64,000 nt of DNA from Strigamia acuminata (taxonomy: Eukaryota; Arthropoda; Chilopoda; Geophilomorpha; Linotaeniidae): the NCBI GenBank assembly GCA_949358305.1, contig OX442315.1, forward strand, positions 7,094,427-7,158,426. Direction: 5' to 3'. Made by a program: the position numbers and the translations under genes. Positions within the stretch are counted from its first letter, which is position 1; each line of letters begins with the position of its first letter. Positions 50,275 through 62,100 of this stretch are shown one piece after another. The notes beneath the pieces were generated by a model that was not told where the DNA came from, made no database searches, and was given only the letters and a program-made list of their open reading frames with translations.

Positions 50275-53200
50275 ATGGTGAGAAATTTCGAGTTAAAAGC
50301 CAAAGCATTCCGAGCGGCCATGATGGTCACAGAAACACTTTTGACCACTATAACCACTGCGCTGAATGGGCGAGCTGCAATTCCGCAAGCCACAATCGAA
50401 TTATGGCTGCAACAGCTCGAACAAAAGCAGAAGCGAGTGCAACTAACGTTTGACGCCACACTGGATCAAGCAAGAAGCGACCAGGAGATCGACGACACCG
50501 TGTTAGCACTCGATGCACTGGAGGACCGCTTGGCCGCATCAAAAGCCAATTTGGGCAGGTACACTCATGCGAATTACCCACCTAATTTACCCCAGAACAC
50601 ACGACCGAACGCGGACGCGCAACCGGCGGACATCGACGCACTGGCGGCGGCCATTACCGCAGCAGTGACGGCGGCAACACCACGCACGACCCCGACGAAC
50701 GGTCAACCATTCATCAAACGTAAGCCACTCGAAATACCCAAGTTTGACGGGCGTAAGTCAGAAGAATGGGGAGGGTTTTGGAAGACGTTCAAGATCCAAG
50801 TCGGCGACGACGAGCAACTGGACGGAACGAATAAACTTTTATATTTAAGAAATTACCTGGTTGGAGAAGCGCTCGACGATATAAAAGCACTCGAGATCAC
50901 CGCAGGAAATTACACCGTCGCAATCGCACGTCTGCAGAAGAAATACGGCGATAAAATCGTACTCGAGAATAAATACTTGTCTAACCTCATAAATTTGCCA
51001 TCTGTTAGCAGCGAGCGAGATCGAATAGGTTTACAGAAGCTGCACAGACACGTGGAAGTTAACATAGAAAATTTAGCCAACATCGAGGTACCACTGGCAG
51101 AAATACAGCGGACCATTTTCCCCGTGCTGTCGTCTGCTGTTCCACGCAGTATAATCATGGAATATGACAAGGATTGCGATGGAGAGAGATCAATAACGAG
51201 GTTAATGGACTGGTTGGGTGACCACATCGCTAAACACGCCAAATACGACATGCTAAAAACCCAGTCGAAGTCAGAAACGTCTCACAACAAAACGTCGGAA
51301 AAGGAAAGCAATTACACGAATAAAGGGCGATTTGACCAAAAGGAAAAGGAGCCTCGATCTGGATCAGCGTCACAGTTGTCAGTATTAATAATGAAATGTC
51401 AATTTTGTGATTCTGCAGAACATAATCGAAAGAAATGTCCGCTCACGATGGAGGAGAGACGCGAAAGACTACAAACGAAGGGAATTTGCATGAGGTGCTT
51501 GGGAAAAGTGCCCCACAAGACTGAAGAATGCAGAACTCGCATGAAGTGCTACAGCTGTGAGGGAGCGCACCACACCCACGTATGCGACACACCGAAAACT
51601 ACGGAAGCCGCCGAGGGAATTACTCACTCCAACTCAGTAGTCACCACCTGCCCACCCAAGTCCGAATTTTTGATGGTCCAGATGGTGAAAATGACTGGAC
51701 CAAAGCTGTCAACGTTAGGAGTCTGCTACATCGACGGAGGAGCCCAACGCACATTCATACGGTCTGAATTGGTTAAAAAACTGAATTTACCAATTTTAGG
51801 AACTGAAACAATCAATTTGGCCGTGTTTGGACAAGAGCCCCGATCAGAAGTACGCAACAGAGTTGAACTAATACTCAGTCCCGCCAATTCAAAGTCACCA
51901 GCGGTCACAATTGAAGCCATCGAAGCTGTCCACGTCACGTCCACGCCCGGAGAACAACCGAACAAGCAACTTAAGGCAGAACTACAACGAAGAAAAATTG
52001 AGGTGGCCTGCAAGCAAGTCGCGTTGCATTCAAAGGAAGTGGACTTGTTAATTGGAGTGGATCATTACTGGCGAGTGATGGCGGGACAGACAGAAATTTT
52101 GGAAGAAAACTTGATTGCCGTAAAAACGAAATTCGGTTGGACCTTACACGGACAGACCACAAACGGAACGGGAGTCATTGCTGCACCGGTGAGAATTAAT
52201 ACAATTACGCTTACTCCATTAACAGATGACCCTTTGCGCCGGATGTATGAGCTGGAACCGATCGGAGTCCGCCACGAGTCAGTCGAAACCAAAGACGACG
52301 CTGAGACGTTGGAACACAAAGGGGTCATCGACGAGCAACTGAAAGCAAGCATTGTTGAAGAAGTTCCGAGTCCAACAGCAACAGGACCCGTCTACTACAT
52401 GCCTCACAACCCAGTAATCAAGGAGGAACGCGTAACCATGAAATTGAGAATTGTATTTGATGCGTTGTCGCATCGGAAGGGACATCTCTCCTTGAGCAAC
52501 TGCTCGTCGAAAGTGGCCATCGTGGGAAACATCAAAAAAGCGTTTCACAAATTCGAGAAGCAATGCCACGAAACGGTAAATTTGTTGCTGCAGTGTCTGT
52601 ACGTGGACGACTTCATCTCATCACTCAAAACCGTCGCTGAAGCACTGGTAATATTCCGACAATCTAATCTAATTTTCGTAGCAGCCGGCATGGAACTCGC
52701 CAAGCGGCAAACCAATTCACCAGATTTAAGAGCCAAATTTCGCGAAGAAAATCCTGCTGACTCTCTGCTGATGTCGGATGAAGAAACCAAGGTGTTGGGA
52801 ATAAAGTGGAACCCAAACTCGAACGAATTGAGTCTGGCGGTTGAAGAAACTTGCCCACCTTGCAAGAAAACAACAAAAAGGCAGTGCCGTGTGGCCCCTG
52901 TCAAACCACTGACTCTGCCACGACTCGAACTCATGGGAGCATTTATTGCTGTACGCCTCTCAGACCAAATCAAGGAGTTGGTGACACCAGTGATATCCGA
53001 CCGACTTTGGTGGCAGGGACCGGACTGGCTGCGCGGAAGTCGTCAGAATTGGCCAAAAGTGCTGTCAGATACGGTCGAGGAGCAAGACGATGAAGAAATT
53101 GCGGAGTTTCACGTCGGGTGGTGCAGACAACAACTAATGATTTTCCGTTTGACAGGTTTGGATTGCTGTCAAAGGCAATCCGAACGCTGGCATGGGCTTT

Positions 53201-53280
53201 TAGATTTGCTAACAATGCGAGAAAACGACAGACAGACGCCAGCCAACGAGATCGAGATCCATTGGGGGCAGCTGAGTTAA
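50275..53280 (+). CDS. BEL/Pao gag-protease-RT fragment polyprotein
   Basis: 1001 codons from ATG at 50275. The gag part includes LEIPKFDGRKSEEWGGFWKT (about residues 152-171), typical of the DUF1759 gag of BEL/Pao. Three zinc motifs follow (CQFCDSAEHNRKKC at ~377, CMRC.., CYSCEGAHHTHVC). The protease region has DGGAQRTF (~487). RT starts with KLRIVFDALS (~723), but the palm is shortened. GNIKKAFHKF looks like motif A with Asn in place of Asp, and YVDDFIS follows after too few residues. RNase H is cut and rejoins at LWWQGPDWL (~918). Integrase is absent. All deletions keep the frame. Confidence 0.85.
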   Translation: MVRNFELKAKAFRAAMMVTETLLTTITTALNGRAAIPQATIELWLQQLEQKQKRVQLTFDATLDQARSDQEIDDTVLALDALEDRLAASKANLGRYTHANYPPNLPQNTRPNADAQPADIDALAAAITAAVTAATPRTTPTNGQPFIKRKPLEIPKFDGRKSEEWGGFWKTFKIQVGDDEQLDGTNKLLYLRNYLVGEALDDIKALEITAGNYTVAIARLQKKYGDKIVLENKYLSNLINLPSVSSERDRIGLQKLHRHVEVNIENLANIEVPLAEIQRTIFPVLSSAVPRSIIMEYDKDCDGERSITRLMDWLGDHIAKHAKYDMLKTQSKSETSHNKTSEKESNYTNKGRFDQKEKEPRSGSASQLSVLIMKCQFCDSAEHNRKKCPLTMEERRERLQTKGICMRCLGKVPHKTEECRTRMKCYSCEGAHHTHVCDTPKTTEAAEGITHSNSVVTTCPPKSEFLMVQMVKMTGPKLSTLGVCYIDGGAQRTFIRSELVKKLNLPILGTETINLAVFGQEPRSEVRNRVELILSPANSKSPAVTIEAIEAVHVTSTPGEQPNKQLKAELQRRKIEVACKQVALHSKEVDLLIGVDHYWRVMAGQTEILEENLIAVKTKFGWTLHGQTTNGTGVIAAPVRINTITLTPLTDDPLRRMYELEPIGVRHESVETKDDAETLEHKGVIDEQLKASIVEEVPSPTATGPVYYMPHNPVIKEERVTMKLRIVFDALSHRKGHLSLSNCSSKVAIVGNIKKAFHKFEKQCHETVNLLLQCLYVDDFISSLKTVAEALVIFRQSNLIFVAAGMELAKRQTNSPDLRAKFREENPADSLLMSDEETKVLGIKWNPNSNELSLAVEETCPPCKKTTKRQCRVAPVKPLTLPRLELMGAFIAVRLSDQIKELVTPVISDRLWWQGPDWLRGSRQNWPKVLSDTVEEQDDEEIAEFHVGWCRQQLMIFRLTGLDCCQRQSERWHGLLDLLTMRENDRQTPANEIEIHWGQLS

Positions 53281-53487
53281 AACGTGCGAAGTTCAGTTTA
53301 ATTGGAATTGCGCAAACGGAAGTTCTCCGTTGCGGGCTGACGTCCACACTGTCCAAGTTTCGAGAAGATTATTGGACACCATCCGCAAGAAGGACCTTGA
53401 AAAACAATGTTGGATCGATGCGTCGTTCGCGAGAAGATCAACGTCTTGTACGATTGGAGATGGAGTCAAGTGATCCCCGCCCGGCAG
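53281..53487 (+). other. BEL 3' internal remnant
   Basis: Leftover internal sequence in another frame includes a short C-terminal-like stretch near 53440-53490. The segment CCCCGCCCGGCAG precedes the 3' LTR where a purine tract would be expected. Confidence 0.5.
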
Positions 53488-53911
53488 TGTGAAAATCGGA
53501 TGATTTTACGCGTGAATTATTGTTTAGGTTTCATTTATATTGTTTGAATTAATATTGTTACTTTTGTATTTCCAAAACTTGTCTGTGATTTAATATTGAA
53601 TTTGTGATTTACCAATTTATTATAATGTATTTTTATTTCCATTTATATGTATTGACCTGTTCTTTTATTATTGGAATCTTGACATGTTAATCTCTTTAAT
53701 TCGTTTTGCATTCCTCTACTCGAGCACGTCATTCCCCTACTTTGCGAACGCTTGTGATTGGTTCTGTGAACTGTGTCATTTGCATTTCCTTTTCCCTTTA
53801 AGATTAGAATAAATTCAGTGTATTTTTTCAACTTAAACTGTGTGGTCGTGCTTTCTTAAAACTCCAACGCCATTTTGAATCTCAACACAATTTTCAACCT
53901 GATCAACATTT
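53488..53911 (+). repeat. BEL 3' LTR, truncated by Gypsy-A2
   Basis: It matches 49725-50148 almost exactly and then stops at GATCAACATT, where Gypsy-A2 begins. Confidence 0.9.
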
Positions 53912-54928
53912 TGACGCGCTCAACTCTAACCGTCGCTAACTCGTGGGTTGATTACTTAATTCGACTAACTCACTACCGCTTTGCTCAAGCGGTTTACCCA
54001 AAGAAATGATTACACAGATATAAAAGGTAAAATATAATATAGATTTATTCTGCGGGGCAATGTACAGATATATCTTATATATATATATATAAAGGGTAAG
54101 TAAAAGGTAAATCGGAATGGGTGATGGGAATGGAAAAGGTAAAGGTAAGATGAAAGCTGGCTGGAATCGGCGAGGTCGTCTGTTGTCTCGTGCGTGTCCA
54201 AGATGGCGTCCTCGTTGTGGCAACGTGATGTCGTCTTGGGCCGGCGTGGCAATATGGCGTCCTCGACTCGTCTCTGGCTGGTCCTTCGGGCTCACGCTGG
54301 TCAGGCGCGAGTGAATGCTTAGTTAAAAGGCTTACTTCGGTCTGTTGTCTAGGTTTTTGTGTGGTGTCCGGCGATCACACAGCGGCGGACTCTTCTGGCT
54401 CCCGGCGGTCACACAGCGGCGGGAACGCTCGTCGTGGTTTTACTGCAGTTTAGGCTTGTGCGACCGTTTGTCTGCACAACTCGCTAAACTGGAGTGGTTT
54501 TTACTATTTCTAGCTGGTGTGCTAAAATAGTGTGGTAATCTTATCTCGCAGGTTACTCTGCGGAGTTTGACACTGACCAAACGTACTCACGGTAAATTGT
54601 CCTTTGTCCTTGGTCAATCCCAGTATATTTACTTGGGCCTGATCTTGTAGGACGACGGGTTTACGTGTGTTTCTCGTTTGATGGTTGTGTTGGTTCTGCC
54701 CGCTCAGTGCAAGGCACATTCCTTTGCACAAAGCGGGGTTGACAGGTGACCGGAATCACCCAATGGTGGGGTGGACGAGCCATCCCCACTCCCTCAGGGC
54801 AGACGCCTGTCCATTGACTAGATGTCAATGCACTGAGGGAAGGAAGACGCGCTTGCGGCTCCCCTTACACCCGAAACGAGGTCACGAGAGAAACTCTTCG
54901 TTGACCCCGGTCCAGTCGGGTCACAACA
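53912..54928 (-). repeat. Gypsy-A2 3' LTR
   Basis: About 1017 bp, TGTTGTGACC...GCGCGTCA in its own orientation, close to the Gypsy-A LTR ends. A minus-strand AATAAA lies at 54044-54049 next to a TA microsatellite (about 54076-54092). A CAAGATGGCGTC motif lies at 54199-54210, and a similar ATGGCGTCCTC follows near 54254. Confidence 0.85.
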
Positions 54929-54941
54929 CTTCCCCCTCCGA
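54929..54941 (-). promoter_or_regulatory. Gypsy-A2 polypurine tract
   Basis: GGAGGGGGAAG on the minus strand lies directly before the LTR. Confidence 0.75.
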
Positions 54942-54964
54942 GCTCAGACCGTGGGGCTGAGCGA

Positions 54965-57704
54965 TCACTTCTTTCCTGGGGGACCCGACACTGAGTCCGT
55001 CACCTGGGCGTAACTCACTCCAGGGACAGGCGGTTGAGTGCCGGGTGGCGCGGGTAGATCGCCTATTAGCGCCGAGGACCGATCTCGGGGGTCCTCATGC
55101 TCCGTAATGAAGCATAATGCATGGCCGTCAACTGGCTCATGCGGGGCACGCGTCCTCTCGTGTAACCAAACGCTCGGGATGTAGGCGGAGAAGCCGGTGT
55201 TCGTATGCCGGATGGCATTGGCTTCCGCTGGCGTCACTGGCGCACGGTGGGCTCTCAGCAACCTCTGGTGGAAGATGAGGTCTTTAGTCTTCCGGATCTG
55301 GTTGTGAAGCCAGATGAAGACCGATTTGCCTTTGTCCCGCTGCGCGAGGATAAACCTCCTGGTCGCCGTCGTCATCGAAAGATGGGGAAACTCGTCGATG
55401 ATTCGCCCATAATAGTCTGGTGGAGGCGGTGCCGGCTTCGGCTTCTGGGTGGCCGCGGGAATCACTGCTTGCGTTGTTGTCGCCGCTCGGGCCGGTGAGG
55501 TCCCGGGCGGTGTCGGCTTCGTTTGCTCGACGGACCTGACGGGTGGCGTTCGGCACAGCAAGCGCTTTGGTTTACCCGCCACTTCGAACAGGGCGGGTCC
55601 TTGCGGGGATATCTCCGCAGGCATCGGTGGCGGAATCGGAACTCCGCTCGTCGGCGAGATCACCATTTCTACATCCTCTGCCGATTCTTCCGTCTGGATG
55701 GTCAAGGCGCGCAGTTGTTGGGTAGGCGCCGCTGTCCAGGTGGCGGAGGTGTAACGAAACGCCGTGCTTCGCAACTTGTACCCCTCAAATTCGGGGTTTA
55801 CCACATCCCTGGTTAGCTCGTACCGAGTCAACACAGGGTCGGGCAGAATGGAGCTCCACTCTGCGAGGAGTGCACGGGGAACCTGTACACCCTCTCTGTC
55901 CACGACAGACCATGCGGCCATCGCCTGACGCCCTTCTCCGAAGAGTGCTGGGGTTAGCAGCTGCATCATGACCTTGGTCAATGATAGCTGTAGGCTGCGA
56001 CGATTCACTGGATTCGATCGCTCTGAATCCGCAGTGAAGGCACACGAGAGCTTACTCATCATCGCCGTTGCCCATTCGATGAAATATCGCTGGGCTTGAT
56101 CCACACCTCGCAAGGCGGGTGCGGAGACTCTTGGGTCTTCCATCACGAAGCGAAATGCTGAGAGCTCGGAGATAGTCGGGTTGGCGGCTTCTCTCGCGAG
56201 TCGCGCTTCTTCGTCTCGCCTCTCGAAGAACAGGGCCGAGGAACCGGGTCGGGGTCGGCTCGGCCTGTAAATGTCGGTCAAATTGGCTCGACATTCCTGC
56301 ATAATGCTCTGTCCAACGGGGAGAGGGACTGAGCGGTCGGTGGGTAAATCCGGCGGATCGCTCGAATTCAACAACGACGGTGGCGGCAGGTCCGGAGGCG
56401 GCTGCGTCTTGGTCGGCAGCGTCGGCGTCGGCAGCGGTGGTGGCGGCTGCGTCGGCGGTGGTGGCGTCTCCGTCGTCTGCACCCCAGTCATTGCGACTTG
56501 GGGCGCCGGGAGATGTTGTTCGGAGCTCGAAGGCTGCACGATGGCGGTTGGCATGCCATAGGGTCGCGGTCGCGAATTTATGTAGTCTGCGAGCCACCTT
56601 GCCACCTCGTGTGGGGTCACCTTTCCGTCGGTGACAACACCCATCTTCCTGGCGTGTTTCATCGCGGGATCGAAACGTGTCAGTTTCGTCCGCTTCATCT
56701 GAGTCAGAATCTCGCGAAGGTCCCGCGTATCTGTCGCTGGGACGTTTCGCTCACCTGACTGGCTACCACTTCGTCGACCCGCTCTCTTGGAGATGTAGGC
56801 GGGTTCGGGGATGGGACGGCCCCGAGCTTCGCACCTCGCGAAGTATCGCTCCTTGCGATCTTTTTTCCGCTGCTCGCGATGAGTCAGCGGACGTCTAGAA
56901 GTGCTGGGACGAGAGACTCGCTCTTCATCACCAGACATCCAAACCTCCTTGCACTCCTTACCGTCTTTAATCTGACGGTTTACGAAAATTCGCGGTCGGG
57001 AATACTGCGAAGGGTCACGCACCGTACTAGTGGATGGCTCAGCTTCGTTGCTTTCAGTCGTGTTTTGAGCGACACGCTGCTTCTTGGTTGTCACCGGGGA
57101 ACGCGACTGGCTGTTCCCGGCGCCTTTGGAGCGCTTGCGCTTCCGCGGGTAGCTGCTCTTGGGCCCCAAAATCCCCCGGTGGTGGAGCTGCCACATCTCG
57201 GCTTGGGACGTCAAAATTCCCATCCGAGGTCTCCACTGGGGCGTACTCTCTCCCAATCGCAGCCTCTAAAACCACAGATGAATATCATCCGCGGTCATCC
57301 CCTCGTTTTGGAGGATGCGCTCGGCCACTGCCGCAGCGGTATCCACCAGCTGTTGTCTATAATGCTGATAGATGGCCTCACGGGCCTCTTCTGTCTCGGC
57401 TGCTCGCCACGCATGCAGCACGTGTTCCTCCGCCGGAGTGCCAGTGTACTGACTTGACAATCCGGGGTGGAAAATTGGCGATTTCGGGTCATCGTCACGA
57501 GCTAACTCTGTGGCGATGCCTTCGCGCATCCCTTCCGGGAACGTATCCAGGAGCGATGCATCGGGAATGTAGTATTCGCAGGCGCCAAGGGTCGGCGTCT
57601 TCGCCGAAACATCGTCGGTAAAATTCGGGCAGCGCGCCTCGAAATATCCCGCCACGAGCGATGCAAGCGGGATCTAATGGTCCCCATGTTTTACGTAGTG
57701 CCAT
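54965..57704 (-). pseudogene. Gypsy-A2 third ORF, two breaks
   Basis: It is homologous to the split Gypsy-A ORF and of similar length (~910 codons). It starts right after a strong splice-acceptor-like TTTCTCCATCCTTCCAG (AG at 57705-57706). Breaks: a frame change around 57590-57620, and an in-frame TAG near 57264-57266. Downstream of 57256 the frame is open for 763 codons. Conserved blocks are SQAEMWQLHHRGIL, EAANPTISEL, ALFGEGRQAMAAWSVVDREGV, HQRLLRAHRAPVTPAE and VWLHERT. Long Pro-rich linkers separate them. No envelope features. The breaks may be recent, since the rest is intact. Confidence 0.8.
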
Positions 57705-57728
57705 CTGGAAGGATGGAGAAATAAACAA

Positions 57729-59117
57729 TTAATAAAAAGTTAATATTTAAATACGTAGATAAATGGTTGGTTTCGAGGGACGTTGCCGATACGTGCAGCC
57801 GTCCGTCGAGACCGATTCCTGTCTATCGGTGCAAACGTAGGACGAATTGTCCCTCGTCGGATAGAAAAAGAGAAGTCATCACGTAAAAATCTGTCTCATG
57901 TCCAAAACGCACAGCGAGACGGAATCGAGCCTTTAATCCGGATTTTTGTCATCAGATTTTACTTCAAATTAATTCTAACGTTAATTAGAACATTACTAAT
58001 AATTAAATTAATAATTATCAGTCATTCGTAAAAAGAGTTCGTCGGGTGTGAATTATTACTAAAATTGCACAATAAATGTGCTTGTCAAAATTTTACCAAA
58101 TAAATAAATCTAATAAAGAATTATTCCGAAGTCGGACTTTGTCTAATTTTTTAAAAAAGTTAAAGTCAAATTAAATTTATCCAACACACCGAAAAATTCA
58201 TCGTACGAATGTTAAGTTGCATCAATTCGATGCGTCAAATTACTTGTGGAGAAAAATATTCTTTTACAGAATATTCTCCCCTTGTCATAAAATTATTTAT
58301 GGCTCGAGCCCATTGTCTCGCTCGTGACTCATGTCATGAGGAATTTTCGAGACGCGAGGCGACGTGAAGTCTACGATCGCATCCCGAAAACAAATTAACA
58401 AGGAAAAAAAATACGATCGTGTGAGCGATCGCGGTTAATAATTAATTATACGCTATTGTGAGTGCAAAGCACTCATGTCAGGTATTAGTCAACAAAATTT
58501 CTTCTTCAGCAGCACGGAACTAATTCTCATGTGCCGATGCCGACTTCTACCTGATCGGGTGGGACTTGGTTTACATCGTGGTCCCAGTTTGCCTCGTCCT
58601 CGTGCTCGATGGCAAGCACGTCGTTCTCTTCCTCGTCCATGGCGAGGAGCGCGCACAAAAAAGCTCAATCACGATTGAAAAAAGGATGATAAAACTATCT
58701 CAAAAAACTCGATAAAAACGTTAAAAACGAGGATCACGCACGAATGCAGCGATCAGCTGTGAAAAGCGGAAGTCCGTGTGAACACGAGGTAATCGCGATG
58801 GATTCTGGGTAATATACTCCAGAACCCGGGTGTTTGAGACTAGTGCGCACCTACCCGTGCGCATGTTACGCTACGGGTCTCCTTTGTTCTCACTCCCGTG
58901 CGCGACTGCTGCTACGGGGTCTTTTGCACGCGGTATCCGACCCGTGCCGATAATTTTGCTACGGGTCCCGCGTTTCCACGCCATCTTGTGACGTGAATTC
59001 GACCGACATCGCTTTGTTGAACTTAGCGAAATTTTCTTCGAGTCTCGCAACGTGATGGCTTGCACTATCGGTCGATTAGAATTTATTTTTAGTGCCGCCA
59101 TCGACTCGTAATTTATT
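57729..59117 (-). other. Gypsy-A2 pol to third-ORF spacer with hairpins
   Basis: Non-coding. Three consecutive hairpins of the form CCCGTGC...GCTACGGG lie at 58853-58878, 58895-58918 and 58939-58967. The last has a 7-bp stem GACCCGT/ACGGGTC. A CACAAGATGGCGTG motif (minus strand) is near 58977-58990. The left part is AT-rich with nothing recognised. Confidence 0.65.
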
Positions 59118-62100
59118 TTACTTCTTTCCTACGACCTTTCCGCCTTTTATAAACGGATTATCTCTTTTTGGTCGCAGGTTACGGATCGAGGCAGGTACGA
59201 TATTTTTTGTTGTTTTTTGTGTCTGTACCTCCTCATTATTGTTTTCTTTTTTATCCGTGTTTTTTGTGTTTGTTTCAGGAGTTTCTCCTGTTTCCCCCCC
59301 GACCAAAATTGGATCCGGAACGGATTCAACGATCTCGTTGACCGGAGGTGAAGGGGCGTCGAAATACTCCTCGTTGTCACTTGGCGGTGCTTTTTCCGAC
59401 TCGTCAGCGAACATATCGACGATTTGGCCGTCAGTTTTTGACTTGACTTGGCCCTTGGCCCACATTTCTTGCGGGAATTCCGGAATGTACGGAGTTAACT
59501 CTCGTACCTGGATCGATTTTTGCTCGGTGTTGTCCTCGAGCTTGCGTAATTTATACGCGTTACCGCCATGCTTGCCGATGATTACATACGGACCATCTCT
59601 CTTGTCGGCCAAGCTGGCGGTGATCCCTCTCGCTGCATTTGAGAGGGTGTGTGCATCTTTCCACACCAAATCATTGATCTCGAAATTCACGAATTTTCTA
59701 CCGCTTTTATCTTGTAAAATGCGGTCACGCATGTTAAAAATGTGCGCCATCATATGCTTGTATGTGCTCGAAATTGTCTGCTCCAATTTATACACATACT
59801 CATGTGGTTTCTCTGGGTCCACCACATTTACCGACTCTGCCACTCGTGGGTCCCAAGGCACTCGTAGCTCTCGGGCGAAGTTGAGGTAGGCCGGAGAAAA
59901 ATCTCTCGTCCTCGAGACTGTTGTTCGTATGCTGAACGCGATCTCCCTCAAGTATTCATCCCACCTATTGTGGATGTCAGTGAATATACTTAATGCATAT
60001 TTGATATCCCTGTTGAGTCGCTCAACGGGATTTGTTCTAGGATTGTAGGTCGAAGTATGTGACGCCACAATCCCGAATTTTTTACAAAACTTACCCCAAA
60101 TTTTCGAGATAAATTGGGGTCCGTTATCGGATATTATTTTACGTGGAAATCCGTAACGTAACGCCACGTCGTAGATACATTCAACGATTTTCTCTGCTGA
60201 AGGTCTAGCGACGGCGTACAACTCGGGCCAACGAGTCGCCACGTCCATTATAACGATAATGTACGCATTTTTATTTCCCGTAACGGGTTTTGGGCCCATC
60301 ACATCGACACTTAAACAATCAAAAGGCGCGTAAGGCCCTAAGAAAATAGTTTCGAATGGTGATTTACTCCTCGGCTTGCACGCTTGACATCGCTGACATT
60401 GGTGGACAAAAAGGGCAATATCTTTTTTCATCCCTGTCCAGTGAAAAAGCTGTGTAGCACGATAGAGTGTTCTGCTTACTCCCGCATGGCTCGCAAGCGG
60501 GTGCCCGTGTAACAACCACAGCACGCGACCGATTAAGGAAGCAGGTATTACTACCTTTACTGCGGTGTCCGATTCACTCAAGTCATCTTGGTGATTTGGG
60601 TGATGTTTCACCAAAAGGCCGTCATCCAATAGGTAATCTATGGATTCGTGTGCATAGCGACGCTTCTGCCTTCTGGTTAAGTTGGGCGGATATTTTCCTG
60701 TCAGTACGAATCTAGCTCTGTCCTGACATTTTTTGTCTAATTTTTGTTGCACGATTATTTCCTCCCTTGTCGGGGGATTGCTTTGCATTTGCTTGCTGAC
60801 ACGAGCGTGGAAGGCGCTTAGAAGCGGGTCATTTATTCTCCGCTCTAGCTTAAATTCCTTCTTTGCGTTTGGGTAATTGTCAGCAGCTGGTTGGTATAAC
60901 CGCGTCCAGAATCCACAGAATTTTACGTCTGCCGGAGACGCGGTGGGAATTTCATTCATCTTCCTTAAATCCCAACGGTGACAACTCGTAGGGCAATAAA
61001 TGATGCGAGAGTCATCCTCGCCATCATCGTCAGCGTCGAGTGGATCTGAGTCACGGGCACCAGTGTCAGATCATCTGACACTGGTGCCCGTGACAGAGCG
61101 TCAGCCACGACGTTATATTTGCCGGGCTTGTATTGAATGGTCAAGTCGCATGCCATCAGTTCTAACTGCCATCTGGCTAATCGACCGGCTGGCTCCTTTA
61201 ATTTCATCAGCCATTGTAACGCTTGATGATCTGTGTGGACTACAAATTTGGTATATTCGAGATAATCTCTGAATTTCCTTATAGCCCACACAACTGCCAA
61301 ACACTCCAACTCTGTGGCGTTGTAATTTTTTTCAGCGCCTTGGAGTTTGCGACTTATAAACATGCACGGCAGGTCTTGTTCGACTCCGTCGCGCACGTGT
61401 GTTTGAAGCAACGCGGCTCCCAACCCAACTCTGCTGGCGTCCGTATGTAATATGAACGGCCGGTTTAGGTCGGGTAGAGGCATTACGCCGACTTCCGTCA
61501 GCATCCTCTTTATCGCATTAAATGCGATGTTGCACTCATTTGACCATACAAATTCGTTTTCATTCTTCAGGAGGTCGGTAACTGGGGCTGCCACTTCAGC
61601 TAGACCCGGTAGCAACCTGCCGAAGAAGTTTATCATTCCCATAAACCGTTGGACACCTTTAACGTCCTCGGGTGGTGGGAAACGATTAATCGCATCGATT
61701 TTTTCGGGGCCAATAGCTAAACCATTGACTCCAATGCGATAACCCAGGAAGGCAAGCTCCTTTCGACAGAACTTGCTCTTGCCCGGGTGAACGTGTAACC
61801 CAGCTTTCGCCAGCCGGGTGAGCACTTGGTCGATATGCTCAATGTGCTCTTCAAATGTTTTAGAGGCAATAACTATGTCATCTAGGTATGCCCACACAAA
61901 CTGATGCAGGATATCACCCAATACGCTTTCGATTAGTCTCTGAAAGGTACTGGGAGCGTTCACTAAACCAAATGGCATGACGTTGAACATCAACCGTCCA
62001 ATCGGCGAGTAAAATGCTGTTTTTAGCTTATCCTCTGGCCTCATCTCAACTTGCCAGTATCCCTTCGACAGATCCATCGTCGTAACCCAAGAAAAGGGGC

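Larger units (their letters stand above)
49725..53911 (+). mobile_element. Shortened BEL/Pao-like LTR retrotransposon
   Basis: The 5' LTR is 49725-50216 (492 bp). The 3' LTR starts at 53488 and is cut at about 53911 by Gypsy-A2; the remainder should lie beyond that element. A primer site TGGTGCCGAAACCCGGGA follows the 5' LTR. One 1001-codon ORF encodes gag, protease and pieces of RT; most of RNase H and all of integrase are gone. The interior is only about 3.3 kb, roughly half that of a normal BEL element. It is a non-autonomous derivative that kept its frame open. Confidence 0.88.

Noticed and set aside
54965-57704. Envelope gene in Gypsy-A elements
   Set aside because: The position fits, but no signal peptide, transmembrane span or cleavage site was seen in either copy.
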